Shown piece by piece: positions 26,704 through 37,600 of a stretch of 64,000 bases of DNA. The DNA lies in assembly GCA_014706295.1 (NCBI GenBank), contig JACSVZ010000006.1, positions 24,238,629-24,302,628 on the forward strand, given 5' to 3'. The first letter of the stretch is position 1. Each line of letters begins with the position of its first letter. The position numbers and the translations under genes are program-made. The stretch comes from Lycocorax pyrrhopterus obiensis. Taxonomy: Eukaryota > Chordata > Aves > Passeriformes > Paradisaeidae. The notes under the pieces were generated by a model that saw only the letters and a program-made list of their open reading frames with translations, made no database searches and was not told where the DNA came from.

Positions 26704-29003
26704 TAAGGGTAAAAAAGACCATTGCGCTAGAACAGCATGTTCTTTTAAAGTGGTGTCAAAAATTGATTTTCATGTGCAATGCTAGGTGTGGCCCTTGTAT
26801 CATCATCTCTGACAAAAAATCGTGCAGCAGAGTAAGATCCCAAGCACTTAACGTGCTAGATGGTAATAGGGTATGCTAATCTGCTTTAATTGTCTATACT
26901 TTTTAATTGTTGTGGTATACCTATTTGTGGTTAAACTATATAGACACTGAAATTGGTTAGTGTATCTTTGTATTGTAACTTCTGTAGTGCTATAATTTTC
27001 TTAAAGTCACAGGAACAGTCAGGCCTTGCTGTTTTAAATCACCTTTTAAGGACAGAACCTTAAGCAATCCTTTATTTCAAAGATGGAAAGATATCAGTAT
27101 GGATAATGTAATAGAATTTAATCTTAAATGTGAATTCAAAAATCTTTTTCATAAAATCTCAGCATTACTTATTAACTTCTCTGCAGAAGCTAGCTCTGTG
27201 ATAATGGCAGATGTTGTGCAGGTAAGGGAGTTTCATTGCTTAGTTCTGTGCCATCCAGATGGTATAAACTTTTAAAATTAATTGAAAAATTCATCTTTTA
27301 CTTGTATTCAAGGACTGAGGCACAAAATGCTAATGTAAGGGCTCAGAGGGGAAATATAGTTCTCCTGCATATTTGAGAAAATGTGAAGCCCTTTCAAGAA
27401 AATCTAATAAACATAATAATCGCAGGCTGCTGACACTAAGGAAAAAGCACCTCATTCGCTCTTTCTTTTATGCAGCGATTTACTGGTCCCTACTGATTTT
27501 CAAATTGGATCACTGCAGTAAATCATCCATACCAGTACCTGTGAAAGAAAGCACTGGGATCCATATTTGTTCAGTGCTGTGCTTAAATCAGCAAGAATGA
27601 TAAATTTGATGGTATGAAATTGGAAATACCAAGGGCTTCTCTCAGTGAATGAGCAAGTATCTCCATTTGTAATTTATTGTGACCCTTTTTCACAGTATGT
27701 GCTTTGTATGTCAAATATTTACTTTGAAACAAATTAAATAGTTTTCTGTATTGATACCTATTGTTTTGTTTATGTTCTTGAAATCAAATTGTGGGTTTTT
27801 TTCTGGATTTTACCTAATACCAGGGTGTGTTGCAAAACAGCACTTATTTAAGTTCAAATCTCTGAGTGAATTTGAGTTAGTGACCAACGGCTTTGTGTTA
27901 AATGTTCCAGGTTCATGTTGGGTGTTGGTTTTTTGTGTATGTGTTTAGAATAGTGCAGGATGCAGTGAGCTACTGCAGCACCTCATTTACTTTTTCTAGA
28001 GAAACAGGAAGATTAAGATGTATATCAAAACAACAAAAAAGCTGATTCCTGTCTTTAATTAATTGTAACTATTCTGCTTTATATCTGGCATAGGTAATAC
28101 CAAGTCCTGTGGAAGAAAATCTACCTATGTGCCCAGTTTATTGCCATATTGTCAGTGCAGGTGTTAATAGAGAAAGTTGTACCCCTGTGTTTTGGCAAAA
28201 GTCCTGTCCTTTTAATTTTAAAATAGGTTACTTTGTGACTATGATTACATCCTACTACCTAAGTAGGTGCCACTGCTGAACTGAAAATGAGTTGTGGTTA
28301 CTGCTGACTTACTTCGAATTTTTGTCAGGATAATAATAATTTGTTTTGCAATTATGAAGCAAAATTATGAACCAGTGTTTTTATTAATGTGACCCTGTTA
28401 CCCTCTTCTTGTGGGCTAGGCATAGCTCATTGGTGATGGCACAGTGTGTAGCTGACTTCTGTTCAGCCCAAGTGCCAACCAGATGGGCTTTATTCTACCG
28501 CACCAGGCTACCACCATACAGCTGGGGTTTTGTAAAAGCAATAGTGTGGATTGTATTTTGAGGAGCCACGAAAGACTTTGTTCTTACTTTAAGTTGATTT
28601 GAGTTCATCTCTATCACAGCTTCCATGTGTCTGACCACAAAATCTTGCTTGTGAGGTGAGTGAAGTGTTGGAACAGTCCAGACTCTTGCCTGGCTTGAGG
28701 AAACTGCTTTCTCGGAACAAATGCAGATAATGGTATTTTCATTTGCTGTATGTGTTCCTATGAATATTCGCCCATGTTCCTTTTCCAGTGTTAAAAGCAG
28801 GAGTATGTTAGATGAAGATGATGCATTAGTTAGTTGAAATATTTCACAGGAAAATTAAGCCGAAAGTCAGAAATTGTAAAAGATGCAGGACTAGATTATC
28901 TGCAGGGTTTAAAGCAATATCAACTGTAGTTTTCATGAAGGTTGAAATGCAGTAGAAAATGAAGGAAGAAGAATGGGGAGAAAAATAATGAGAACACAGA
29001 AGG

Positions 29004-29096
29004 TCACAGAATCATAGAATATACTGAATTGGAAGGGACTCATCAGGATCAGCAAGTCCAACTCCTGGCCCTATGCAGGACACTCCAAGAGTCACA
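29004..29096 (-). mobile_element. CR1 LINE 3' end fragment
   Basis: Begins on the + strand with cacagaatcatagaat, the reverse complement of a CR1 tail, and continues 'tccaactcctggccctatgc...gtcaca'. It is about 93 bases long and of the same subfamily as 15501-15743. It may lie within a long TMEM33 3' UTR. Confidence 0.85.
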
Positions 29097-30007
29097 GTTC
29101 TGTGATAACAAGATGTCTGGAAATCCTGCTGGGTGCTCTGTTGCTTTCACAAACCCCAGTTCAGCATTCATGGTTTTATGCTATCAGTATCCTCTGGATA
29201 GTACTTAAGTTTTCAAGCTGTAAATTATGTATAATTCATTCTCCTTTAAAATACTATTGAAATAGCCACATTGTACAGGAGCTGACAGTCTAATCTTAGT
29301 TTACTTAAAGTAGAAAACAGCTGCAGTGGAATTGTGTGTTCTCTATTATGTTTGAAGCTTCTGTAGTGCAACTATAAAGAAAGAAATGCTCTGGGCTTCC
29401 TGTCTTTTTTTTTCTTGGCAATCCGGGGGAAGACCTCATATGTACAACTCATGAGGTTTTGTCCTGATGTATGTTTGCATAGAACAAGATATTTGTAACT
29501 TAGTATTTTAATATTTTTGAATTTAATTTTTTTTAACCTAGAAAAGCTGACCAAACAGATGTCTGTGTATTACAATCCCTTTCAACATACTTTCTGCTAT
29601 AACAACTTCAGTTAGGTTCTGACTAAAGCACAACAGAAATAATTGAATGAAGGAAATGAATCCTTTCAGTGATAAAGTATAAATCAAAGCCATTAATGAA
29701 AAGTTTTTTGTAATGGCAGATGGAAATCTGAGGTTGACTTTCTGAATTTTCATATGTCTAGTTGCATTTTCAGTTGTGTAACTGTATAATACAGAGAAAT
29801 ATTGAAGCCTTAGAAAACTACAGGTACAGCAACAAGCATCAAGTTCAGCATGCATGTGTTTGAGCATCCAGTGGTTCTATTCACATTTCTAATTATCTCA
29901 GATTTTTTAACATCACTCTGGGGCAGAGATAAGACATTCAGTTGCATCAATGTATATGTACTGTGAATGGATGTGTATGTATACTTACAGCACTAGACAC
30001 ATGACTA

Positions 30008-30013
30008 AATAAA
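30008..30013 (+). terminator. TMEM33: Candidate distal polyadenylation signal of TMEM33
   Basis: AATAAA followed 17-40 bases later by a G/T-rich block (gggtttttccccctttttgg). This is the best downstream element among the hexamers in this spacer. It would imply a 3' UTR of about 7.2 kb that includes a CR1 fragment. Confidence 0.35.
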
Positions 30014-30780
30014 ATGTAATACTTTGCGGGTTTTTCCCCCTTTTTGGAAGTGTTAATACACTTTGCACTTCATGATGAAACAGCCTCTTCCTGTCCTCTT
30101 GTGGCCTTCTCTCTTTGCAGAGTGTTACACATTTGTAAGGGAAATAGTTGTTAAAGAAGATTCTTGCACTGCACAGGTGCTTCTAATACACTGCCTTTAT
30201 GCACTTCAAAAGTACTAATTGAGCTTATTTCACATTCTTGTAATTTTTTTTTCTTACAAGCAAAAGAATCAAGCTGCTCTTAAGCTGGCCCTTGCTTGGT
30301 TCATGTAAGAAATTAGAGGACAAGTGGAGTAGCAAGAGACTGAACCTGATGATGCAAGAAGCTTCCTCCAGACCTGTGTTCTTATGCATGTCTGTATATT
30401 ACTGTAAAGAATGAGTACTGGTTCCAGTGTTTTATGTGTTATGTACCTAGTATTGTTTTTAAGAATTTTAAACTAGCTTTCTGCTTTTGGGTGAAGGTAA
30501 GTGCTGCTAACCTTAAGAGTTCTTTTTCCTTACTCAGAGGCTGGAAATTTTATTTAATAATATGATTTTTCCATTTGAAATGAAATGGAATTCTTCCTCC
30601 ATGTGCTAATTTTATTCCAAACCACTGACCTCTAGTGGCTGGTTTGCAACTATGAAGCTAAAAATTTTAGTAATGTAATGTGCTCGTCCTGAGTATTGGC
30701 TACAGGAAAGTAATTTTCCATTTAAATTTCTCAGGAGAATAATGCCTCTTCATGATCTATTGTCCTTTGGCAGTCACTAG

Positions 30781-30802
30781 CTGCTGCTACTGCTGCTGCT
30801 GG
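30781..30802. repeat. Short interrupted CTG run
   Basis: Seven CTG-like triplets with one CTA interruption, followed by a G-run. Intergenic and short; no coding frame is associated. Confidence 0.7.
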
Positions 30803-33702
30803 GGTTGAAATGGCTTATTGAGCACTGCTGCCCCCAGTTCAAGAAACTGCAGATGGCTGCCGATGTTCAGGTGAATGAACTGCATGTGAATAACTGAAAA
30901 CACTTATCCATGTGCTGGAGATGAAAATATTTACTTTTAGTTTATGTAAATCTTTGACCCAATGACCATGAAATAGCTTTACAGACCTGTGTGGCTCAGA
31001 GTGGTGTTATGCAGTTTCTGAAGTTTCACCCTTCTGTGCTTTGGAAGAGTCATTCTCTTATGCACCTGCCCACCACAAAATATTGTCTCATTTTCTGTGA
31101 ATTTAAATGTTTTGCCTGAAAAACTTGGAGGTTATTTGCGATCACCGGACACTTTGTATATTCACTTTTTTTTTGTACTACTGGTATGTAGCTGCTTTGT
31201 GTTAACTGTATATGTGTCATAAAAGGTACAAAAATCATAAGTCTTTCCCTTTTCCCTTTTTTCCCCTTGTTACGCTGTATCAGAGACCCACAAGGCAGGA
31301 TATGATGGGAATCCTAAAGAGTAATTTAAACTATATTAAGTCAATACCATCAGCTCTTCCTGTGGATCTGGGGACATTGCAAGTCTCTCTCCACTGTATG
31401 AACTTGAATATTTAATGGATTTAAAATTTTAAAATATTCAAATTGGCTTTATATTACTTCATTTTTCATACAAGGAACACTAAAATCCTTCATTTCTTAT
31501 TAGCCTTTACATATCACAGATTTCTTGCTAGGCAGTGATATTGTAGAATTTCATCATGATGGACTGTTGTAGCTTGAGCAATACAGTCAGTTACTGAGTT
31601 ATTTTAAATAAACAGGAATGAGGAAAAAGGTTTTCAAAGGTCTGTATTTCAATCCAGTCACCTGGCTTTCTTGATCTGCATGCAGTTCTATGTAAACTTT
31701 TCAAGTGTCTCCATAAAACAGGTTCTAAATCTTAAAAGGTTGTAATCATAGTCCCCGTTCTTCCTGAAGACCTGGTAAGGCAACTTAACATAATTTTTTG
31801 TAGGCAAGGTAATATGCTGTATAAAAAAGGGTTCTAGAGTTTTTGCAAAAGGAGGCCTGAGGAAATGACTCTGACATGGTAGCAAGTGTCCCCCTTTTAT
31901 GAGCGACATACCAAGATCTTCACACAATTGGTATATGAGTAACCTCTGTCCCCTAGACAGAGGTTCAGATGGCACAAAAGCCCATGTACAAGCATGGTAT
32001 ATAGAAATAATATTTTCTTATCAGTTTAGCATTTAGCAACTTGAATGTGAATGAGACTTTACATATTTTTTTCTAGGCTGATTTTATGAAATACAGGCTT
32101 AAAGTAGCCATTGAGTAACCCTAATTCAAAATTAAACCTCAGGATGCAATTCCAGCTATATTGACTGAAAACAAGATCTCGCCAATTTGCTGTATATAGT
32201 ACTCTTTGCCACAGAAAAAAAAGTTGTTAAATGCAGTTTGGATGTCCTGAAATACCATATCATTTGGGGTGTTTCTCCGTTCATTGCTAGTGATTGATAA
32301 CTAATGGTTGAGATGCTCATAAATATGGTTGATATTTTTTCTTAGGATGCTGCAGCTCCATGCCAGGAGTCTTGGCAATTCATTATCAATTGCTTTGTGT
32401 TCTTGGCTATTCCACACAGAATAGGCTGTTATTGACGCTCTTTTACTTGCTCTTTGTCTCCATCAATTTTCAGTGTTTGCCAATATAAAGGGTTGTGCAC
32501 AGCAGCTGATTGTGTAAATCCTGGTTGATCACCATGCTGTTGGTATCTATTAATCTGTCTATGCTATTCCAGTTTTATTATTTTCCTTCCTGTTTCATAT
32601 TAACAACACCAAAACCTGAGAAAGCAAATTCGGTTATTCGGATGGATAAAAGAATATTAAATAGTTAGTAGTTCCATATGGTTTTAGAGAGGAAATGATA
32701 AACCTAAACTTAGCATCTCTTCTAGAGTATAGCAATGACTCTTCAGGAATTACAAATGTTTCAAGAATTTCTATATGCTTTCAAACATCTTTATGTAGGG
32801 GAAAAAAATAGGGGACTCTTAACCTCCTCTTTATTTTTTGTTTTTTACTGTTAGACTCTTGCCAAAATAGCAAGCAGCCAGCAAAACATGTATCAGCTGC
32901 ATGTTAGACTCCAACTGAAATTGGTGAATTGACCTCACCTGTGCTACTTTACATCCTGCAGTCAGTTTAGTATTTAACTCCAGTGCTGTACATCTGGTAC
33001 TTAATGATACAGCATCTGTTGCAATACTCCTGATTCATTGGTATGGCTGCAGTTGTACTACTGGGAAGATGAGTGTTAATTATTCTGTGGAAGTATTTTA
33101 CTTCAATCTGCCTCCCCTGGGCTTCTAGGAAAACTTGTTTTGGCAATGCTACTCACTAGGTAGCTGGTAAAGATATGCCAGTAAACTGTTCAAAATCTAA
33201 TTATGTATGTTAAAGACAGGCACTGTAATAACTCTCCTCAGTGATCAAATGCTTTGTGTATTATCAGGTACATTAATTATCCAAATTCCCTGTCAAGCTA
33301 ACTTCTGTTGAGCTCCCATGTTCCTCCCAATGTGCAAATGAAGACAAGGAAGCCTGAGACTTTCTCAGTCATGTAAACCAATATCAAAGCTATACTGGAA
33401 AAAACTTTTTTAATAAGAGAGTATAGTACAGTGCCACTGGGACTGGTTACAGGCGTGGTCCTGAGCCAGGCTGTAGGTGAGCAGGGCAGGAGGCATCACA
33501 GCTGGGCACAGGCAGCCCTTACAACCCTGGAGCACAGGATCAGCCACATGACACTCTCCCTGGAGGAAGATACCATTTTAAATCCTGTTTTAAGCACTGA
33601 TATGGGACGTGGATTTCAGGGGATGGCTTAGGCTAGGGGAGCACATTTTCATATAGAAATCATGCAAACAGATTTAGTGTACGTGCTTTAATGTTACCTA
33701 TG

Positions 33703-34133
33703 TCCAGGGAAAGGCAATGAAGCTGGTGAAGGGTCTGGACCACAAGTCTTTTGGGAAGTGCCTGAGGGAGCTGGGGCTATTTATCCTGGAGAAAAGGAGG
33801 CTCAGGGGAGACCATATCACTCTCTACAACTGCCTGAAAGGAGGCTGTAGCCAGGTGAGGTCAGCCTCTTCTTCCAGGTAAGTGACAGGACCAGAAGATG
33901 CAGTCTGAAGCTGTGCCAGGGAAAGCTTAGATTGGACATTAGGAAGAATTTCTTCGTAGAAAGGGTCATTAGACATTGGAGCGGGCTGCCCTGGGAAATG
34001 GTGGGCGTCACCATCCTGGAGGTGTTTAATGAAAGAGTGCATGTGGTTTAGTGCCATGGTCTAGTTGACAAGCTGGTGTTCGGTCATAGGCTGAACTAAA
34101 TTATCTCAGGTAATTTATTTCTGTGACCCTATT
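33703..34133 (+). mobile_element. CR1 LINE 3' region next to the SLC30A9 promoter
   Basis: Collinear with the last part of CR1 ORF2 and its 3' UTR. It has the 'gaagctggtgaagggtct' block, 'ctggagaaaaggaggctca', 'gaccatatcactctctacaa', then 'ttagacattggagcgggctg' and 'ccatcctggaggtgttta'. The coding part is broken. The element stops within about 10 bases of the start of the SLC30A9 CpG island, so it forms the island's left border. Confidence 0.9.
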
Positions 34134-34350
34134 AAAAATTGTCTAATGCGTTTTCCCTTGGGCTAACAAATCTAACGCGCGTACGTTTGTTACACGTGCC
34201 CACCCGTATGCCCTCCACCAGGCACAGTGAAAGAGCAGGAGCTGCTCCCGAGGGGCTGCAGGCGCGGCGGCGGGAGCAGCCGGGTCCGAGCCCTTCCCAG
34301 CGCCAGCCCGGCGCGACGCCGCCCCACGCCCCGGGCCAGGCGCAGGCGCG

Positions 34351-34398
34351 GCGGGCGGGGCGGGGCGCGGCGGGCGGGGCGGGGCGGGGCGGGGCGGG
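34351..34398 (+). promoter_or_regulatory. SLC30A9: GC-box array with G-quadruplex potential
   Basis: At least eight G-runs of three or four, each separated by one to three bases (pattern ggggc repeated), lie about 180-220 bases before the SLC30A9 ATG. This suits multiple Sp/KLF sites and could fold as a G-quadruplex on the + strand. Confidence 0.75.
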
Positions 34399-34573
34399 TG
34401 AGTCAGCGGCGGCCCCGCGGTGCCCCCGCACATCCGGGTGCCGCGGCGCCGCCCACCGCCGGCCTCCGGCCACCGCTGCCGCCCGGGGCCAGCGGGGCTC
34501 CGCCGCAGCCGCGCCGGCCTCCGCCGATGCGAATCGCCGCCCGCCCGCCGGCCGCTGCCGAGCGGCCGCCGCC

Positions 34574-34670
34574 ATGATGCCGGCCCTGGCCGCCCAGCGG
34601 CGGGGCTGCCGCGGCCTCTACCGCCTGTACCTGCGGTGCCAGGCGGCGCCGCGGCCCCGCGCCTGCCACG
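34574..34670 (+). CDS. SLC30A9: SLC30A9 coding exon 1
   Basis: Encodes residues 1-32 plus one base: MMPALAAQRRGCRGLYRLYL, then RCQAAPRPRACH. It is Arg-rich and free of Asp and Glu, as expected for mitochondrial import. There are two consecutive ATGs; the first has the strong context gccgccATG and is chosen. Donor gtgagt. Confidence 0.93.
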
Positions 34671-37600
34671 GTGAGTCGTGCGCGGGGCGGGCCGCTGCGC
34701 TGCGCCGCGCCGGCCGAGGCTCGTAGGGAGCTGTGGCGGAGCTGCGCGCTCGCCTGGGGCACAGCGAGTGCCGGCGGTCGCAGGCGGTGGTGGCAGCCGG
34801 GCTCCCTCCCGGGGTGGTAGCACTGCTCCAGGCTGCGGGCACCCGCGGGCCGGGACCCGCCGGGAACGCCGGCTGCTTTCTGATGGTCGGCTTTGAAAAG
34901 AAGGAGAACGTGCAAGTGTTTTGCGAGCGCAGTGCCGGGCCGGGGTGTCCTCGACCGGGCTGTGCCAGCCCCGTCTGACGTAAAGCGGGCACGTCATGCT
35001 CCTGCCGGGGCCGAAGTTTGCAGTAATTACATAAAATGTAGCGCGGTCTTACAGGGTTTGTGTTGGTCCGCGGAGCGAGCCCCGGCTTTTCCTTTAGGCC
35101 GCAGATCTCATGGAATTTGAATTCTGAGCGGTTTTGCCCCTTTTCGTGTAGTCACGGTTGAACTGCGGCAAATGCTCTTTTTTTTTAACGCTTTTTTGTG
35201 TGTGCATGGATTAGTAGGAAAAATGCCTTCTAAATGTGCTGATTAAGTTTCCCCTTTTCAACTGCTCCAGTATGACCAGAGCTTAGGAAACAACGCTGCT
35301 CATCTTGTGCCGCGTATTTATTGTAGTGTTTTATAAATTCGTAATCAGTAAGTTCAGTGAACTGCGTTGAATATTAAGGGCTTTTGTCACATTTGCGACA
35401 ACAGTTAGTAAGAGCTGTCCTTTTTTGATGACGTTTTCCTTCAGTAAGGTTCAGGTCAGTGCACGTAGACATGCAGGTGTGCAGAATACAAAAAGAAAGG
35501 AGAGCTGTTGAGACTTTTACGGAATGAACAGTTCTGTGAAATACTATCTTTTTTTTGTGAGAGGTGTGTTATTAATAGTTAAGTGGTCATGCTTTGTATG
35601 TCTTTATTTACTGGCCCCTCTTAATTATTTTTTTAAATGTGTATATTTTTTTAGTGAGTACTTTCCAAAGGAGCCAGTTTCCCTTCTGCATTTCTGGTTG
35701 GAGGTGTTATATACCCTCTCTACAAAAGTGTTGTGCTCCCTAAAAGAAACTGGTTGCTAATATGGGTTGGTCTGTACTGCAACTCTGCTTTTGGCTAAGC
35801 TTTTGAAATTGAAGATTGCCTACCCAGGGTGGTTTCTCAATGGACTTTTCACATATTTATCTTGTAATTTGTCTGTTGTGAATGTTGCAAAATTTAAGAC
35901 ACTTCCCTATAAATGTTTTGTGTAATGTTGTGTGCTTTTCTACGTGATTTCTGTAGCAACTGTATGATTTGCACACAGTTCAGTTTTTCTTCATGGGTAA
36001 ACTGTGAATTGTGCAGAGTGTGCACAGAGTAAGATGAAATGGCAACACTGGCTAATAGTTTTGTAGTGGTCTGTATTTGTTCTTTTATCAATATATGGTT
36101 TTTAAAGACTTTAAGGCAGTATGACTAGAATGGGACTTATTGTATCAGAAAGCCAATCTTGTCAAATAGATTTTTTTTTTTAATTAACCCTTAAGATCAT
36201 CCAGAGAGCTTAGGAAGAAATGCCTACTGGACTGTGGGAAAAGCCCCCTAATGTTAGAATGAAATTTAAAAGTGGGTGTTTGAAGGGAGGTAGTGAAAGC
36301 ATGCTATGTACTCTCATTTTGTAGTTCATAAACATGGGTAAGATAAGCACAGATCAGTACTTACAGGCTAACTTTCCATAACTTATGCTGGTAGAGCAGG
36401 ACCTCTTTCCCTTCTTTTTCCTTCCAAAATGGCTGCCTGAAACAGCTTTTTTTCTTCACGTTGTTAGGATGGCAAGTTTCAATGAAAAGTGGGAGCCTGT
36501 CTTATATTCTACCATGCAGTCGCCTGCCTGTGCAGTTGATGAGTCAAGTGAGAGTTTATACCTCCAATGGTCAGAAGAAAGATCTTGGATCAGAAGATAC
36601 AAATGGATCAGCCCGTGGAGAAACCCTACATAAAGTTGAAACAGGTAGTACTAAGCTACAATGAGGAGTATGTATAAAAATGTAAAAGCTTAATATGTTT
36701 AGTGATAATGTTTTTCTTTCAATTGTGTGATACTACGATTGCAGAATTCTTAGTATTTTTTGGTTGTGGGCATCTATATAGGAAATTCAAATGCATAAGC
36801 AGGGAGGAATGCTGAAATTTATTTCTTTGTCATTCTGATATTTTAAAGGTTTAAGTTTAGAGTAATCAAATTTAAAGTGGTGATGGAGAAAATGTGGATG
36901 TTGAAAGGGATTAAGTAATTTAAGGGGTAAGAAATGGAATGTATTACTCATGTTTTACCACTTTGCTTGCTTATTTGAATTTTTTTGGTAGTATTTCAGG
37001 TATGTTGTGTCAAAGGAACGAATGATAAAGACTGAATGAGTGTCACTGTTGAGCAGTGTGGCATCTCAAGGCCAGGCTATAAATGACGGGTAAAGAAGGT
37101 TGAGCTGTTTCATCTGCTAGAACTTTCTAATCTGACAGTTGTTAGAACTGCAGCATTCACATTAAACATTTGATACAGGGTGCATAACCTGACCCTCCCT
37201 GCTGTTTGATTGTTGATCTTGTGCTTGTTAGGTGCTTGTGAAATTTAGAACTGTCTTGTCCTTGCCCCATCGTAGCATCCTCTATTTTTGATGCTTATTA
37301 ACTCTGGGACTGCACAGATACAGGCTCAGAAGACTGTGCTTAAGAGATAACAGATACTTTTCAAAATGAAAGCTCTCTTTCTTTGTGCTTTTGTCTACAG
37401 TGGAGTGGTCTTCTAAAGAAAATTTCCTTTTCCTCCTTGTCAGGATAGCAGATATTTGTTCCTTCTTTAGTAACTTGTAAATTCCTGGGACTTGCAACAG
37501 TCTTTAAAAGCTAGTAACTGTAGCCAGCTAAGAGTATTACATTCTAATGTTTGGAAGTACAAAAGTGACTCTTAAAGGTTGTTCAGTCTTGAAGGTTCTT

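Larger units (their letters stand above)
22823..29003 (+). other. Downstream of TMEM33: probable long 3' UTR and spacer
   Basis: AT-rich sequence with no second gene. It probably contains the TMEM33 3' UTR, which is several kilobases long in mammals. AATAAA hexamers occur at 23333-23338, 24517-24522, 24986-24991, 25475-25480 and 26252-26257, and one further right at 30008-30013. Which are used cannot be told from sequence. A 30-bp tandem duplication lies at 26644-26703. Confidence 0.55.
29097..33702. other. Intergenic spacer between TMEM33 and SLC30A9
   Basis: No gene seen. It contains an AATAAA at 30008-30013 and a short interrupted CTG run at 30781-30802. A locally GC-richer segment (33431-33630) is of unknown origin and may be older repeat sequence. 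Confidence 0.55.
34140..35110 (+). promoter_or_regulatory. SLC30A9: CpG island and promoter region of SLC30A9
   Basis: A very GC-rich, CpG-dense block around the SLC30A9 start codon (34574). It carries stacked GC-box (ggggcgggg) motifs at 34351-34398, followed directly by tgagtcagc (34399-34407), an AP-1/MARE-type site. No TATA box is seen. In the first intron, within the island, TGACGT (34976-34981) and ACGTCA (34991-34996) form two inverted CRE half-sites. The transcription start cannot be fixed from sequence but should lie roughly between 34400 and 34560. Confidence 0.8.

Noticed and set aside
22823..33702. A bird copy of DCAF4L1 between TMEM33 and SLC30A9, as in human
   Set aside because: No WD-repeat-like or intronless open frame of any length is present. 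The human gene is an intronless retrocopy, so its absence here is expected.
34143..34997. 284-codon open frame on the minus strand over the SLC30A9 promoter
   Set aside because: It lies in a GC-rich CpG island where stop codons are rare. It is low-complexity (Pro, Arg, Ala, Gly), overlaps the true SLC30A9 exon 1 and extends into the CR1 edge. Several frames on both strands are open here at once.
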